Part shown: in pieces, positions 1-5,387 of the stretch | Layout: each line of letters opens with the position of its first letter | Numbering within the stretch: position 1 is the first letter of the stretch | Origin: Anaerolineales bacterium | Lineage (GTDB): Bacteria > Chloroflexota > Anaerolineae > B4-G1 > DUEL01 | Length of the DNA: 5,691 nt | Reading direction: 5' to 3' | NCBI GenBank assembly: GCA_015662065.1 | Contig: DQUX01000159.1 | Location: 1 to 5,691 of the forward strand | Notes under the pieces: model-generated | What the model was told of the DNA's origin: nothing | Seen by the model: the letters and a program-made list of their open reading frames with translations, nothing else | The model's database searches: none | Made by a program: the position numbers and the translations under genes

Positions 1-8
1 AGCGCTGG

Positions 9-85
9 GAACGCGGAACTCGGAACGTAGAACATAGAACCTGGAACGTGAAACGTGATACGTGATGCGTGAGATGCGAATTGCG
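9..85. repeat. Degenerate 7-bp tandem array upstream of the first gene
   Basis: Eleven consecutive 7-base units can be read. They start as GAACGCG, GAACTCG, GAACGTA, GAACATA, GAACCTG, GAACGTG, then drift through AAACGTG, ATACGTG and ATGCGTG to AGATGCG and AATTGCG. The phase holds at seven for the first nine units, with a small slip near 72-74. The array ends about eight bases before the Shine-Dalgarno of the first gene, so it fills its visible leader. I see no convincing -35/-10 pair in it. Spacers of this style occur in Chloroflexota and some other environmental bacteria; their function is not known to me. Confidence 0.85.
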
Positions 86-105
86 AAGGGAAAAGGAGAG
101 AAGCG

Positions 106-627
106 ATGGGTGATCTATACGAGCGCGTAAGCGAGACCCGGACCGGGCTGGAGAAACTGCTGGGCAAGATCCCCGGTTACAAGGGCTACAAGGAAAAGGA
201 GATGCGGCGGGAGTCGGATAAACTCCTGCGCGAGACGGTGGCAACGCAGATGGAGATTCAACGCCGACGGATGGACGACCTGCAGAAGCAGTTGATCGCT
301 GCGGGGCGGTTCGAGTACCTGGACGAGATGGGCAACGCGACAACGAAGCTGCAGACCTTCATCGACCGGGTACGGAAGGCCGCCTATGGCTACGCCGGCC
401 TCTTCGACGCCGTCCGTGTGCGCGAGGAGGAACTGGACCGGCTATACGACTTCGACAACCAACTGCTGGGGTTTGTCGAACAACTCTCGGCGGCCCTGAG
501 CAACCTGGAGACCTCGATCCCCGGCGGCGAGGGGCTGGCCGAGGCGGTTCGACGGGTAATGGACATCTGCGCCGAGGCCAACCGCACCTTTGATGGGCGG
601 GAGCAGGTGATCCTGGGCGCGGTCTAG
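106..627 (+). CDS. Uncharacterised helical protein paired with an SPFH gene
   Basis: I do not recognise this 173-residue protein as a named family. It is soluble, with no signal peptide or membrane segment. It is strongly charged and mostly helical: residues about 28-70 are rich in Arg, Glu and Gln in a coiled-coil-like pattern, and about 80-135 form further amphipathic helices with several Tyr and Phe. A Gly-rich break (PGGEG, about 139-143) precedes a final helix. The ATG is well supported, with AAGGAGAG at 93-100 five bases upstream. The next gene on the same strand starts 82 bases downstream and encodes a YdjI-type SPFH protein, so the two are probably co-transcribed. Bacillus ydjI also sits among small partner genes of the PspA membrane-stress system, which suggests an adaptor or scaffold partner here. 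That is inference from position, not homology. Confidence 0.85.
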   Translation: MGDLYERVSETRTGLEKLLGKIPGYKGYKEKEMRRESDKLLRETVATQMEIQRRRMDDLQKQLIAAGRFEYLDEMGNATTKLQTFIDRVRKAAYGYAGLFDAVRVREEELDRLYDFDNQLLGFVEQLSAALSNLETSIPGGEGLAEAVRRVMDICAEANRTFDGREQVILGAV

Positions 628-628
628 G

Positions 629-685
629 ACGTGATACGCAACACGCGATACATTGTATTCCATATTGCGTATTCCGTATTGTGTA
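629..685. repeat. Inverted 7-bp repeat array between the helical and SPFH genes
   Basis: The gap between the two plus-strand genes is built from heptamers of the type TATTNCG. The left arm (629-650) carries units on one strand (ACGTGAT, ACGCAAC, ACGCGAT). The right arm (655-682) carries the same motif on the other strand (GTATTCC, ATATTGC, GTATTCC, GTATTGT). The arms are imperfectly complementary over about 20 bases and could form a hairpin in the transcript. No T-run follows, so it is not an obvious terminator. It could be an RNA processing or stability element inside the operon, or simply a repeat spacer. Confidence 0.75.
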
Positions 686-709
686 AGATGAGTGAAGGGG
701 AGGAGCGAA

Positions 710-1747
710 ATGGCAAGAGTATTCGACGTCATCGAGTTTGTAGACGAGAGCGGGCGGGAGATCGTCCACCGGTTCCCCGAGCGGGGTTCCGGCGATTTCC
801 GCATCGGCTCGCAGGTGATCGTCCGCGAGAGTCAGGCGGCGGTCTTCTTCCGCGATGGCAAGGCGCTGGATGTCCTCGGCCCCGGCCGTCACACCATCAC
901 CACCGCCAACATCCCCCTGCTGGTGGACCTCATCGGCAAGGCCTTCTCCGGCGAGACCCCCTTCAAGGCGGAGGTCTACTTCGTCACCACGCGAGAGTTT
1001 CTGGATATGAAGTGGGGGACCCCGGAGCCGATCACCATCCGCGACCCCGTCCTGCGTATGGCCCGACTGCGGGCGTTCGGCACCTTCGGGATGTCCGTCG
1101 CCGACCCGCAACTGTTCGTCAACAAGATCGTCGGCACCCAGGGGCTGTACCGAACCTCCGATGTGGAGAAGTTCCTCCGCAGCATCGTCATCACCAAGCT
1201 GACCGACCTCCTGGGAGAGATGGAGAAATCCATCTTAGACATCCCGGCGATGATGGAGGAGCTGGCATCCGGGGTTCGGGCCAAGGCGGCCGACGACTTC
1301 ACCGCGCGGGGCATCAACCTGACCGCGATCTACATCGAGTCTATCAGCCCCACCGAGGAGACGGCCAAGGCCATCGACGAGGCGGCGGCGATGGGAGCCA
1401 TCGGCGATATGAGCGCCTATATGCAGTTCCAGGCCGCCCGAGCGATGCGGGATGCGGCCCGGCAGGAGGGAGGGGCCGGGCTCGCCAGCGCCGGCGTCGG
1501 CCTGGGGGCCGGGGCGGGGATGGGCATAGCGATGGCGCAGATGATGGGCCAGGCAATGCAGCAGCCCCAACAACAGCCGACGACCCCGGAGCCCGCCGCT
1601 CCCCAGACTCCGCAGACAGCGGAGGACGTCCAGACTATGCTGGACAATCTGGACATGCGGCTGGCGGCCGGGGAGATCAGCGAGGAAGTCTACAATAAGC
1701 TCTACGCCAAGTGGGAGGCGCGGCTGAAGAAGCTGAAGGGAGAGTAG
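710..1747 (+). CDS. SPFH (stomatin/prohibitin-like) protein, YdjI type, with SHOCT-like tail
   Basis: This 345-residue protein resembles the YdjI / 'virion core protein' branch of the SPFH superfamily, which forms membrane-associated oligomeric scaffolds; Bacillus YdjI belongs to the PspA membrane-stress system. Seen here: an N-terminal strand-rich part with GSQVIVRESQAAVFF (33-47) and LGPGRHTITTANIPLL (56-71), which is the family hallmark, then the SPFH core with RAFGTFGMSVADPQLFV (121-137) to about 216. A helical stretch (217-252) follows, then a Gly/Ala/Met-rich and Gln/Pro-rich linker (254-302). The tail at 304-343 has the SHOCT-like pattern GEISEEVYNKLYAKW. No N-terminal membrane helix or C-terminal zinc ribbon is present. 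I chose ATG 710, four bases after GGGGAGGAG (697-705), over an in-frame GTG at 692 that lies upstream of that Shine-Dalgarno. It is probably co-transcribed with the upstream helical gene. Confidence 0.88.
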   Translation: MARVFDVIEFVDESGREIVHRFPERGSGDFRIGSQVIVRESQAAVFFRDGKALDVLGPGRHTITTANIPLLVDLIGKAFSGETPFKAEVYFVTTREFLDMKWGTPEPITIRDPVLRMARLRAFGTFGMSVADPQLFVNKIVGTQGLYRTSDVEKFLRSIVITKLTDLLGEMEKSILDIPAMMEELASGVRAKAADDFTARGINLTAIYIESISPTEETAKAIDEAAAMGAIGDMSAYMQFQAARAMRDAARQEGGAGLASAGVGLGAGAGMGIAMAQMMGQAMQQPQQQPTTPEPAAPQTPQTAEDVQTMLDNLDMRLAAGEISEEVYNKLYAKWEARLKKLKGE

Positions 1748-1762
1748 CCCCCCAAACAGAAT

Positions 1763-1842
1763 AACCACGGAGGCACGGAGAACACGGAGGCTCCCCAGGG
1801 AATTCCCCAAAAAGCTCCGTGCCCTCCGTGTCTCTGCGGTTT
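1763..1842. terminator. Long imperfect inverted repeat of CACGGAG units, probable bidirectional terminator
   Basis: The left arm (1763-1792) contains repeated ACGGAGG / CACGGAG units and starts AACC. The right arm (1813-1842) is its imperfect reverse complement: about 24 of 30 positions match, including two uninterrupted CACGGAG blocks. The loop is about 20 bases. The structure lies between the 3' ends of two converging genes. Its right edge runs into TTTT on the plus strand. Leaving it on the minus strand gives the U-containing GTTATTCTGTTT. Placement and symmetry suit a two-way terminator. The same sequence style occurs as dispersed repeats in many environmental genomes, so it may be a repeat that serves as a terminator. 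Confidence 0.65.
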
Positions 1843-2579
1843 TACCCTCCTCCTCGCTTCTTGCTTCCTGCCCCCTGCTCCCTGCCCCCCACCAACGCTT
1901 CTCCCAGCCGTCTCCGCACCTCCGCCGGCAGCGCTTTCCTCGCCCCCGGCCCCCGCAGCCAGGATTTCACCTTCTTACCGTAGAAGACCGGCACCGGCGG
2001 GTCCTCCACGTTCAGCCGGGTGTCGGGGTTGATGAAGAGCACCACGCCCTGCACCGGCACGTCCACGTCGGGCAACCGCTTCTCCAGGTAGCGGGTCATC
2101 CGCGCCACCTGCCGCCCCACATCCGCCTCCGGTAGCCCCAAGCCCTCCTGGCCGGCCAGTTGTCGCAGGAACTTAGCCCGCTGGCGGTGATGCCACTTGC
2201 CGTCCTTATACGAGATCTCCCCGGGCTGCGACCGCACCACGAAGACCGTCAGCCCGTCCGGCCCCAGGAGCACGTGGGGAACTGGGAGGACATACTGGAG
2301 GAGTGTATACCGGTTGTCCAGCCCCTTCAGGGCGTTGCGCACCCCTACGTGGTGGGCCACCGGCCCGGAAAACCGCTCGGCGTAGTACCCACCGACGAAC
2401 GAGAGCAGCACCCCCACCAGCAGCGCCCCCATCAGCCACCCCTGCATCAGAAGCGGGGAATCGGTCTGGGTGAACGAAAAGATGAAGGCGGCCAACAACA
2501 CCCCCAGCCCGGCCAGGCTGGCATACCGGCCGATGAAGGCCCGGCGAGCGACATACTTCTCATTAACAACAATTCTCAT
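1842..2579 (-). CDS. Two-helix membrane protein with degenerate NERD-like domain
   Basis: The 245-residue product has two predicted membrane helices (about 19-37 and 46-65) and then a cytoplasmic domain. The domain follows the plan of NERD (nuclease-related) domains: a helix HHVGVRNALKGL (76-87), YTLLQYVLPVPHVLLGPDGLTVFVV in two parts (91-103, 104-115), then PGEI and a GKW turn (119-129). Where active NERD domains usually read iDHvvvgp-Gvfv-E-x-K, this protein has Pro101 for Asp, Val115 for Glu and Arg117 for Lys, so nuclease activity looks lost. A second segment (PVQGVVLFINPD, 175-186, and PPVPVFYGKKVKSWLRG, 194-210) matches the C-terminal part often seen after membrane NERD domains. ATG 2579 lies one base after the fabF stop, with AGGGGTGAG upstream; earlier starts would overlap fabF extensively. 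The last 15 or so residues are encoded by a heptamer repeat. The gene looks translationally coupled to fabF. NERD assignment is by eye. Confidence 0.75.
   Translation of the reverse strand: MRIVVNEKYVARRAFIGRYASLAGLGVLLAAFIFSFTQTDSPLLMQGWLMGALLVGVLLSFVGGYYAERFSGPVAHHVGVRNALKGLDNRYTLLQYVLPVPHVLLGPDGLTVFVVRSQPGEISYKDGKWHHRQRAKFLRQLAGQEGLGLPEADVGRQVARMTRYLEKRLPDVDVPVQGVVLFINPDTRLNVEDPPVPVFYGKKVKSWLRGPGARKALPAEVRRRLGEALVGGREQGAGSKKRGGG
1855..1889 (-). repeat. GGGAGCA-type heptamer array forming the 3' end of the NERD-like gene
   Basis: Read on the minus strand the units are GGGGGCA, GGGAGCA, GGGGGCA, GGAAGCA and AGAAGCG, exactly seven bases apart, followed by the purine-rich AGGAGGA. The array lies inside the reading frame and encodes the Gly/Arg/Glu/Lys tail (about GREQGAGSKKR) just before the TAA at 1844-1842. 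Such arrays are usually intergenic, so the gene has probably run through into a spacer after losing an earlier stop. Confidence 0.75.
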
Positions 2580-2580
2580 C

Positions 2581-3822
2581 TCACCCCTCGCCCCGTCCCA
2601 GCACCAGACAGGCGTTCTGCCCCCCCAGGCCGAAAGAATTGGAGAGCACAACCCGCACATCGGTCCGCCGCGCCTCCCCCGGCACGTAATCCAGGTCGCA
2701 CTCCGGGTCTGGCTCCTCCAGGTTCGCCGTGGGGTGGATGACCTGGTCCCGAAGGGTCAGCACACAGGCCACTGCCTCGATCGCCCCGGCTCCCCCCATC
2801 GCGTGGCCGATCATGGACTTGGTGGAGCTAATGAGGACCTGGTAGGCGTGCTCACCGAAGATCCCCTTGATCGCCCGCGTCTCGATGACGTCGTTGAGGG
2901 GGGTGCCGGTGCCGTGGGCGTTGATGTAATCCACCCCCTCCGGCCCGATCCCGGCGTCGTCCAGCGCCCAGGCCATCGCTCGCATCGCCCCCCGCCCCTC
3001 CGGGTCGGGCTGGGCCACGTGGAACCCGTCCGAGGAGGAGGCGTGGCCCAGCACCTCCGCTAGGATCCGTGCCCCCCGCGCCCGGGCGTGCTCCAGGCTC
3101 TCCAACACCAGCATCCCACACCCCTCGGAGAGGACGAAGCCATCCCGATGGGCATCAAAAGGACGGCTGGCCCGCTCCGGCTCGTCGTTGCGGGTGGAGA
3201 GGGCCCGCATCGCGCAGAAGCCGCCGACGGAGACCTCGTGCACGAACCCCTCCACCCCCCCGGCGATCACCACCTCCGCCGCGCCGCGCCGGATGAACTC
3301 CGCCGCCTCCCCCACCGCCTGGGTCCCGGTAGCGCAGGCGGTAGAGACAGTGGAGATGGGCCCCAACGCCTGCGCCCAACGGCTCACGTGGTGGGCAGGC
3401 ATGTTCGCCAGCGACGCAGTGATACCGAAAGGGCTCACACGAGCCAGCCCCTTCTCCCAGAGGGTGCGTGCCTGGGCGAAAGCCCACTCCAGCCCGCCGA
3501 CCGAGGTCCCGATCAGCACCCCCGCCCCCGCCCCCAGCGGGGGCTCCAGCCCCGCGCTCGCCAGGGCCTCCTGAGCAGCGGCGACAGCGAACTGGGAGGC
3601 GCGGGCCATCCGGCGGGCCTCCTTGAAAGGGATGTACTGCCTGGAGTCGAACCCCTTCACCTCCCCCGCGATCCGGGAGGGGAAGGGAGAAGCGTCAAAC
3701 TGGGTGATGGGGCCGATGCCGGACCGCCCCTCCAACAACCCCTGCCAAGTCTCCTCGGCCGTGAGGGCCAGCGGGGTGATAGCTCCCACTCCGGTGACGA
3801 CGACTCGCCTACGACCGCTCAT
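2581..3822 (-). CDS. fabF: Beta-ketoacyl-ACP synthase II (KAS II)
   Basis: FabF condenses malonyl-ACP with a growing acyl-ACP in cytosolic type II fatty acid synthesis. The 413-residue product has the usual FabF length and starts with the strand RRVVVTGVGAITPL. The Cys-His-His centre is complete: Cys163 in STACATGTQA (160-169), His303 in NAHGTGTPLND (301-311) and His340 in STKSMIGHAMGGAGA, with the conserved Lys335. This numbering equals that of E. coli FabF. Near the end SNSFGLGGQNACLVL carries Leu399 where the usual GFGG motif has the gating Phe. I chose ATG 3822, ten bases after the plsX stop and preceded by a G-rich ribosome site; the frame stays open upstream only inside plsX. It is the third gene of the minus-strand operon and is followed after one base by the NERD-like gene. 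fabD, fabG and acpP, common fabF neighbours, are absent here. Confidence 0.96.
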   Translation of the reverse strand: MSGRRRVVVTGVGAITPLALTAEETWQGLLEGRSGIGPITQFDASPFPSRIAGEVKGFDSRQYIPFKEARRMARASQFAVAAAQEALASAGLEPPLGAGAGVLIGTSVGGLEWAFAQARTLWEKGLARVSPFGITASLANMPAHHVSRWAQALGPISTVSTACATGTQAVGEAAEFIRRGAAEVVIAGGVEGFVHEVSVGGFCAMRALSTRNDEPERASRPFDAHRDGFVLSEGCGMLVLESLEHARARGARILAEVLGHASSSDGFHVAQPDPEGRGAMRAMAWALDDAGIGPEGVDYINAHGTGTPLNDVIETRAIKGIFGEHAYQVLISSTKSMIGHAMGGAGAIEAVACVLTLRDQVIHPTANLEEPDPECDLDYVPGEARRTDVRVVLSNSFGLGGQNACLVLGRGEG

Positions 3823-3832
3823 CCCCACCCCC

Positions 3833-4876
3833 CTATCCCGCCTGCGCGATGCCGGCGCGGATGACATCCACCACCCCGCCCGCCACCGCCCGGCGGGCCT
3901 GCCCGACGGCGTTCTTCACCGCCTTGGCGTTGGAACGGCCGTGGCCCACCACCACCACCCCATCCACCCCCATCAGGAGCGCCCCGCCGTACTCGGCGTA
4001 GTCTAGCCGCCGGGCCACCCGCTTGAGCGAGGGTAAGAGCAATGCCAGCCCGGGCAACGCCACCAGCAACCCCGGCACCATCAGCACCAGCCCGGCCTTG
4101 GCAAGCCCTCCGCCTGTCAACTCCCGCTTGAGATAGCGAAAGAGGAACGAGGCGATGGCCTCGGTGGTCTTGATTACGACATTGCCGGTGAAGCCGTCGG
4201 TGAGCACCACGTCGGCCACCCCCCGGGTGACCTCCTTCGGCTCCACATTCCCCACGAAGTTCAGGTCGCTCTCCGATAGGACGGCGAAGGCGTCCCGCAC
4301 CAGCATGTTCCCCTTGTCCGGCTCCTCCCCGTTGGAGACCAGCCCAACCCGAGGGTTGGAGATCCCCCAGACCTGCTCCACGTAGGTCGCCCCCATACGG
4401 GCAAACTGCAGGAGGTCCTCCGGCTTGCAGTCGGCGGTGGCACCATTGTCGAGCAGGAGGACCGGGGTGTCTGCGACCGGGTAGATGGTGGCCAGCGCCG
4501 GCCGCCGGACGCGCGCCCCTCCGCCGCGAATGCGCCCCAGATCGAAGAGCGCAGAGGCCAACACTGCAGCGGTGTTCCCAGCGGAGACGAAGGCGTCCGC
4601 CTCCCCCGCCTTCACCAGCCGCATCCCCACGCGGATGGAGGCATCCCTCTTGCGCTTCACCGCGTCGGTGTGCTCGTGCATCTCGATGACCTCCGGCGCG
4701 TGCACCACGGTGATGGGCAAGCCCGCCGCGTCGTGCTTCTCCAACTCCGCCCGCACCACCTCCTCGGGACCTACCAAGATGATCGCGTCCCCCCACTCCC
4801 GCGCCGCCATCACCCCGCCGGCCACATCCGGCGCCGGCCGATTATCCGATCCCATCGCATCCAACACGATCCGCAT
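3833..4876 (-). CDS. plsX: Phosphate acyltransferase PlsX
   Basis: PlsX converts acyl-ACP and phosphate to acyl-phosphate, the donor for PlsY in the first step of phosphatidic acid synthesis; it is a peripheral membrane enzyme. The 347-residue product shows the family motifs in order: MRIVLDAMGSDNRP (1-14), VSAGNTAA (98-105), LDNGATADCKP (142-152), GLVSNGEEPDKGN (178-190), NFVGNVE (206-212), DGFTGNVVIKT (227-237) and DYAEYGGALLMGVDG (292-306). The usual DVGAN motif reads DNGAT here. Residues 260-282 are an almost unbroken hydrophobic stretch where most PlsX have an amphipathic dimer-tip segment, suggesting stronger membrane attachment. I chose ATG 4876, preceded by AAGGAGGT and GGAGGGG; an in-frame GTG at 4888 overlaps the Shine-Dalgarno itself. 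The gene lies 35 bases after the yjbQ-type gene and 10 before fabF. Confidence 0.96.
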   Translation of the reverse strand: MRIVLDAMGSDNRPAPDVAGGVMAAREWGDAIILVGPEEVVRAELEKHDAAGLPITVVHAPEVIEMHEHTDAVKRKRDASIRVGMRLVKAGEADAFVSAGNTAAVLASALFDLGRIRGGGARVRRPALATIYPVADTPVLLLDNGATADCKPEDLLQFARMGATYVEQVWGISNPRVGLVSNGEEPDKGNMLVRDAFAVLSESDLNFVGNVEPKEVTRGVADVVLTDGFTGNVVIKTTEAIASFLFRYLKRELTGGGLAKAGLVLMVPGLLVALPGLALLLPSLKRVARRLDYAEYGGALLMGVDGVVVVGHGRSNAKAVKNAVGQARRAVAGGVVDVIRAGIAQAG

Positions 4877-4879
4877 CTT

Positions 4880-4894
4880 CCCCTCCACCTCCTT
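4880..4894 (-). promoter_or_regulatory. plsX ribosome binding site that decides the start
   Basis: On the minus strand AAGGAGGT (4894-4887) and GGAGGGG (4886-4880) run together upstream of ATG 4876. The alternative GTG at 4888-4886 lies within this purine tract and has no separate site upstream, so the ATG start is preferred. The tract grows directly out of the octamer repeat at 4894-4917. Confidence 0.7.
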
Positions 4895-4917
4895 GCTCCT
4901 CTGCTCCCCTGCTACTC
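4894..4917 (-). repeat. Three-unit 8-bp repeat at the yjbQ-plsX junction
   Basis: On the minus strand the units are GAGTAGCA, GGGGAGCA and GAGGAGCA, exactly eight bases apart. The TAG stop of the yjbQ-type gene (4914-4912) lies in the first unit and the plsX Shine-Dalgarno begins at the last. The core GGGAGCA matches the heptamer array at 1855-1889, so both probably belong to one repeat style with different period. Confidence 0.6.
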
Positions 4918-5325
4918 TCCCATCACCTTGATCACCATCCTCTTCGGCCGCCGCCCATCAAACTCGGCGTAGAAGACCCGCTGCCAGGGCCCCAGGTCGA
5001 GGCGACCGTCGGTGATGGGGAGGATCACCTGGTGGTGGATCAGGAGAGATTTGAGATGAGCGTCCCCGTTGTCCTCCCCGGTCCGATGGTGGCGGTAGTC
5101 GGCCCGGTAGGGAGCCAGCTCCTCCAGCCACTCCCAGATGTCCTGATGCAGCCCCGGCTCGTCGTCGTTGACGAAGACCCCGGCGGTGATGTGCATAGCC
5201 GAGACCAGGACGAACCCCTCGCGAACCCCGCTCTCCCGGACCGCCTCCTGCACCTCGTCGGTGATATGGATCAGTTGCCGGCGCTGGCGGGTGTTGAAGG
5301 TCAAATACTTGGTGTGGGATTTCAT
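4912..5325 (-). CDS. yjbQ: YjbQ family protein (UPF0047)
   Basis: This 137-residue protein is a full-length member of the small, widespread YjbQ/UPF0047 family. Some members show weak thiamine-phosphate synthase activity and can complement thiE mutants, but the true physiological role is unsettled. Family hallmarks are all present: SAMHITAGVFVNDDEPG (42-58), the HRTGEDNGDAHLKS block (80-93), the His pair at 96-97, then GRLDLGPWQRVF (107-118) and EFDGRRPKRMVIKV (121-134). The conserved His residues probably bind a metal or phosphate at a trimer interface; that is family knowledge, not visible here. Start ATG 5325 follows a very G-rich leader with AGGAGGGG at 5344-5337. It is the first gene of the minus-strand operon, about 27 bases from the predicted transcription start. 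Membership with plsX and fabF does not by itself explain its function. Confidence 0.93.
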   Translation of the reverse strand: MKSHTKYLTFNTRQRRQLIHITDEVQEAVRESGVREGFVLVSAMHITAGVFVNDDEPGLHQDIWEWLEELAPYRADYRHHRTGEDNGDAHLKSLLIHHQVILPITDGRLDLGPWQRVFYAEFDGRRPKRMVIKVMGE

Positions 5326-5358
5326 CGCCCCCCCCTCCCCTCCTAACTACGGTTTGCC

Positions 5359-5387
5359 ATTGTACCCCGCCTGCGGCGGGTTGACAA
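5359..5387 (-). promoter_or_regulatory. Predicted sigma-70-type promoter of the yjbQ-plsX-fabF operon
   Basis: On the minus strand TTGTCA (5387-5382) and TACAAT (5364-5359) each match the consensus at five of six positions with an ideal 17-base spacer (5381-5365). The expected start is near 5352, giving a short leader before ATG 5325. The -35 overlaps that of the tRNA promoter on the other strand. A perfect palindrome occupies the spacer. Confidence 0.75.
5366..5380. promoter_or_regulatory. Perfect GC palindrome between the divergent promoters, possible operator
   Basis: CCCGCC, a TGC centre and GGCGGG form a perfect 6-3-6 inverted repeat. It fills most of the spacer of the minus-strand operon promoter and abuts the -35 of the tRNA promoter. 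No T-run follows on either strand, so a terminator is unlikely. A protein bound here would block the operon promoter and could affect the tRNA promoter. Chance symmetry in GC-rich DNA is the alternative. Confidence 0.4.

Noticed and set aside
9..85. CRISPR array
   Set aside because: Units are 7 bases with no spacers and no cas genes are present; it is a tandem array.
654..682. Promoter for the SPFH gene (TTGTAT, 17 bases, TATTGT)
   Set aside because: Matches are weak and arise from the heptamer unit itself, so any similarly periodic sequence would show them.
359..1111. Minus-strand open frame across the first two genes
   Set aside because: Antisense shadow; its middle is translated repeat spacer and it has no family motif or ribosome site.
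631..1698. Long plus-strand open frame overlapping the SPFH gene
   Set aside because: It starts inside the heptamer spacer and runs out of frame through the SPFH gene, giving an Arg/Pro/Gly-rich product typical of frame shadows in GC-rich DNA.
2581..3822. Polyketide synthase ketosynthase instead of FabF
   Set aside because: It is a stand-alone 413-residue protein with E. coli FabF residue numbering, next to plsX, with no acyltransferase or carrier domains nearby.
3088..3864. Plus-strand open frame opposite fabF
   Set aside because: Low-complexity Arg/Pro-rich product lying opposite a fully supported KAS II gene.
3819..4796. Minus-strand open frame overlapping plsX in another frame
   Set aside because: Gly/Arg-rich product without motifs; PlsX motifs are all in the other frame.
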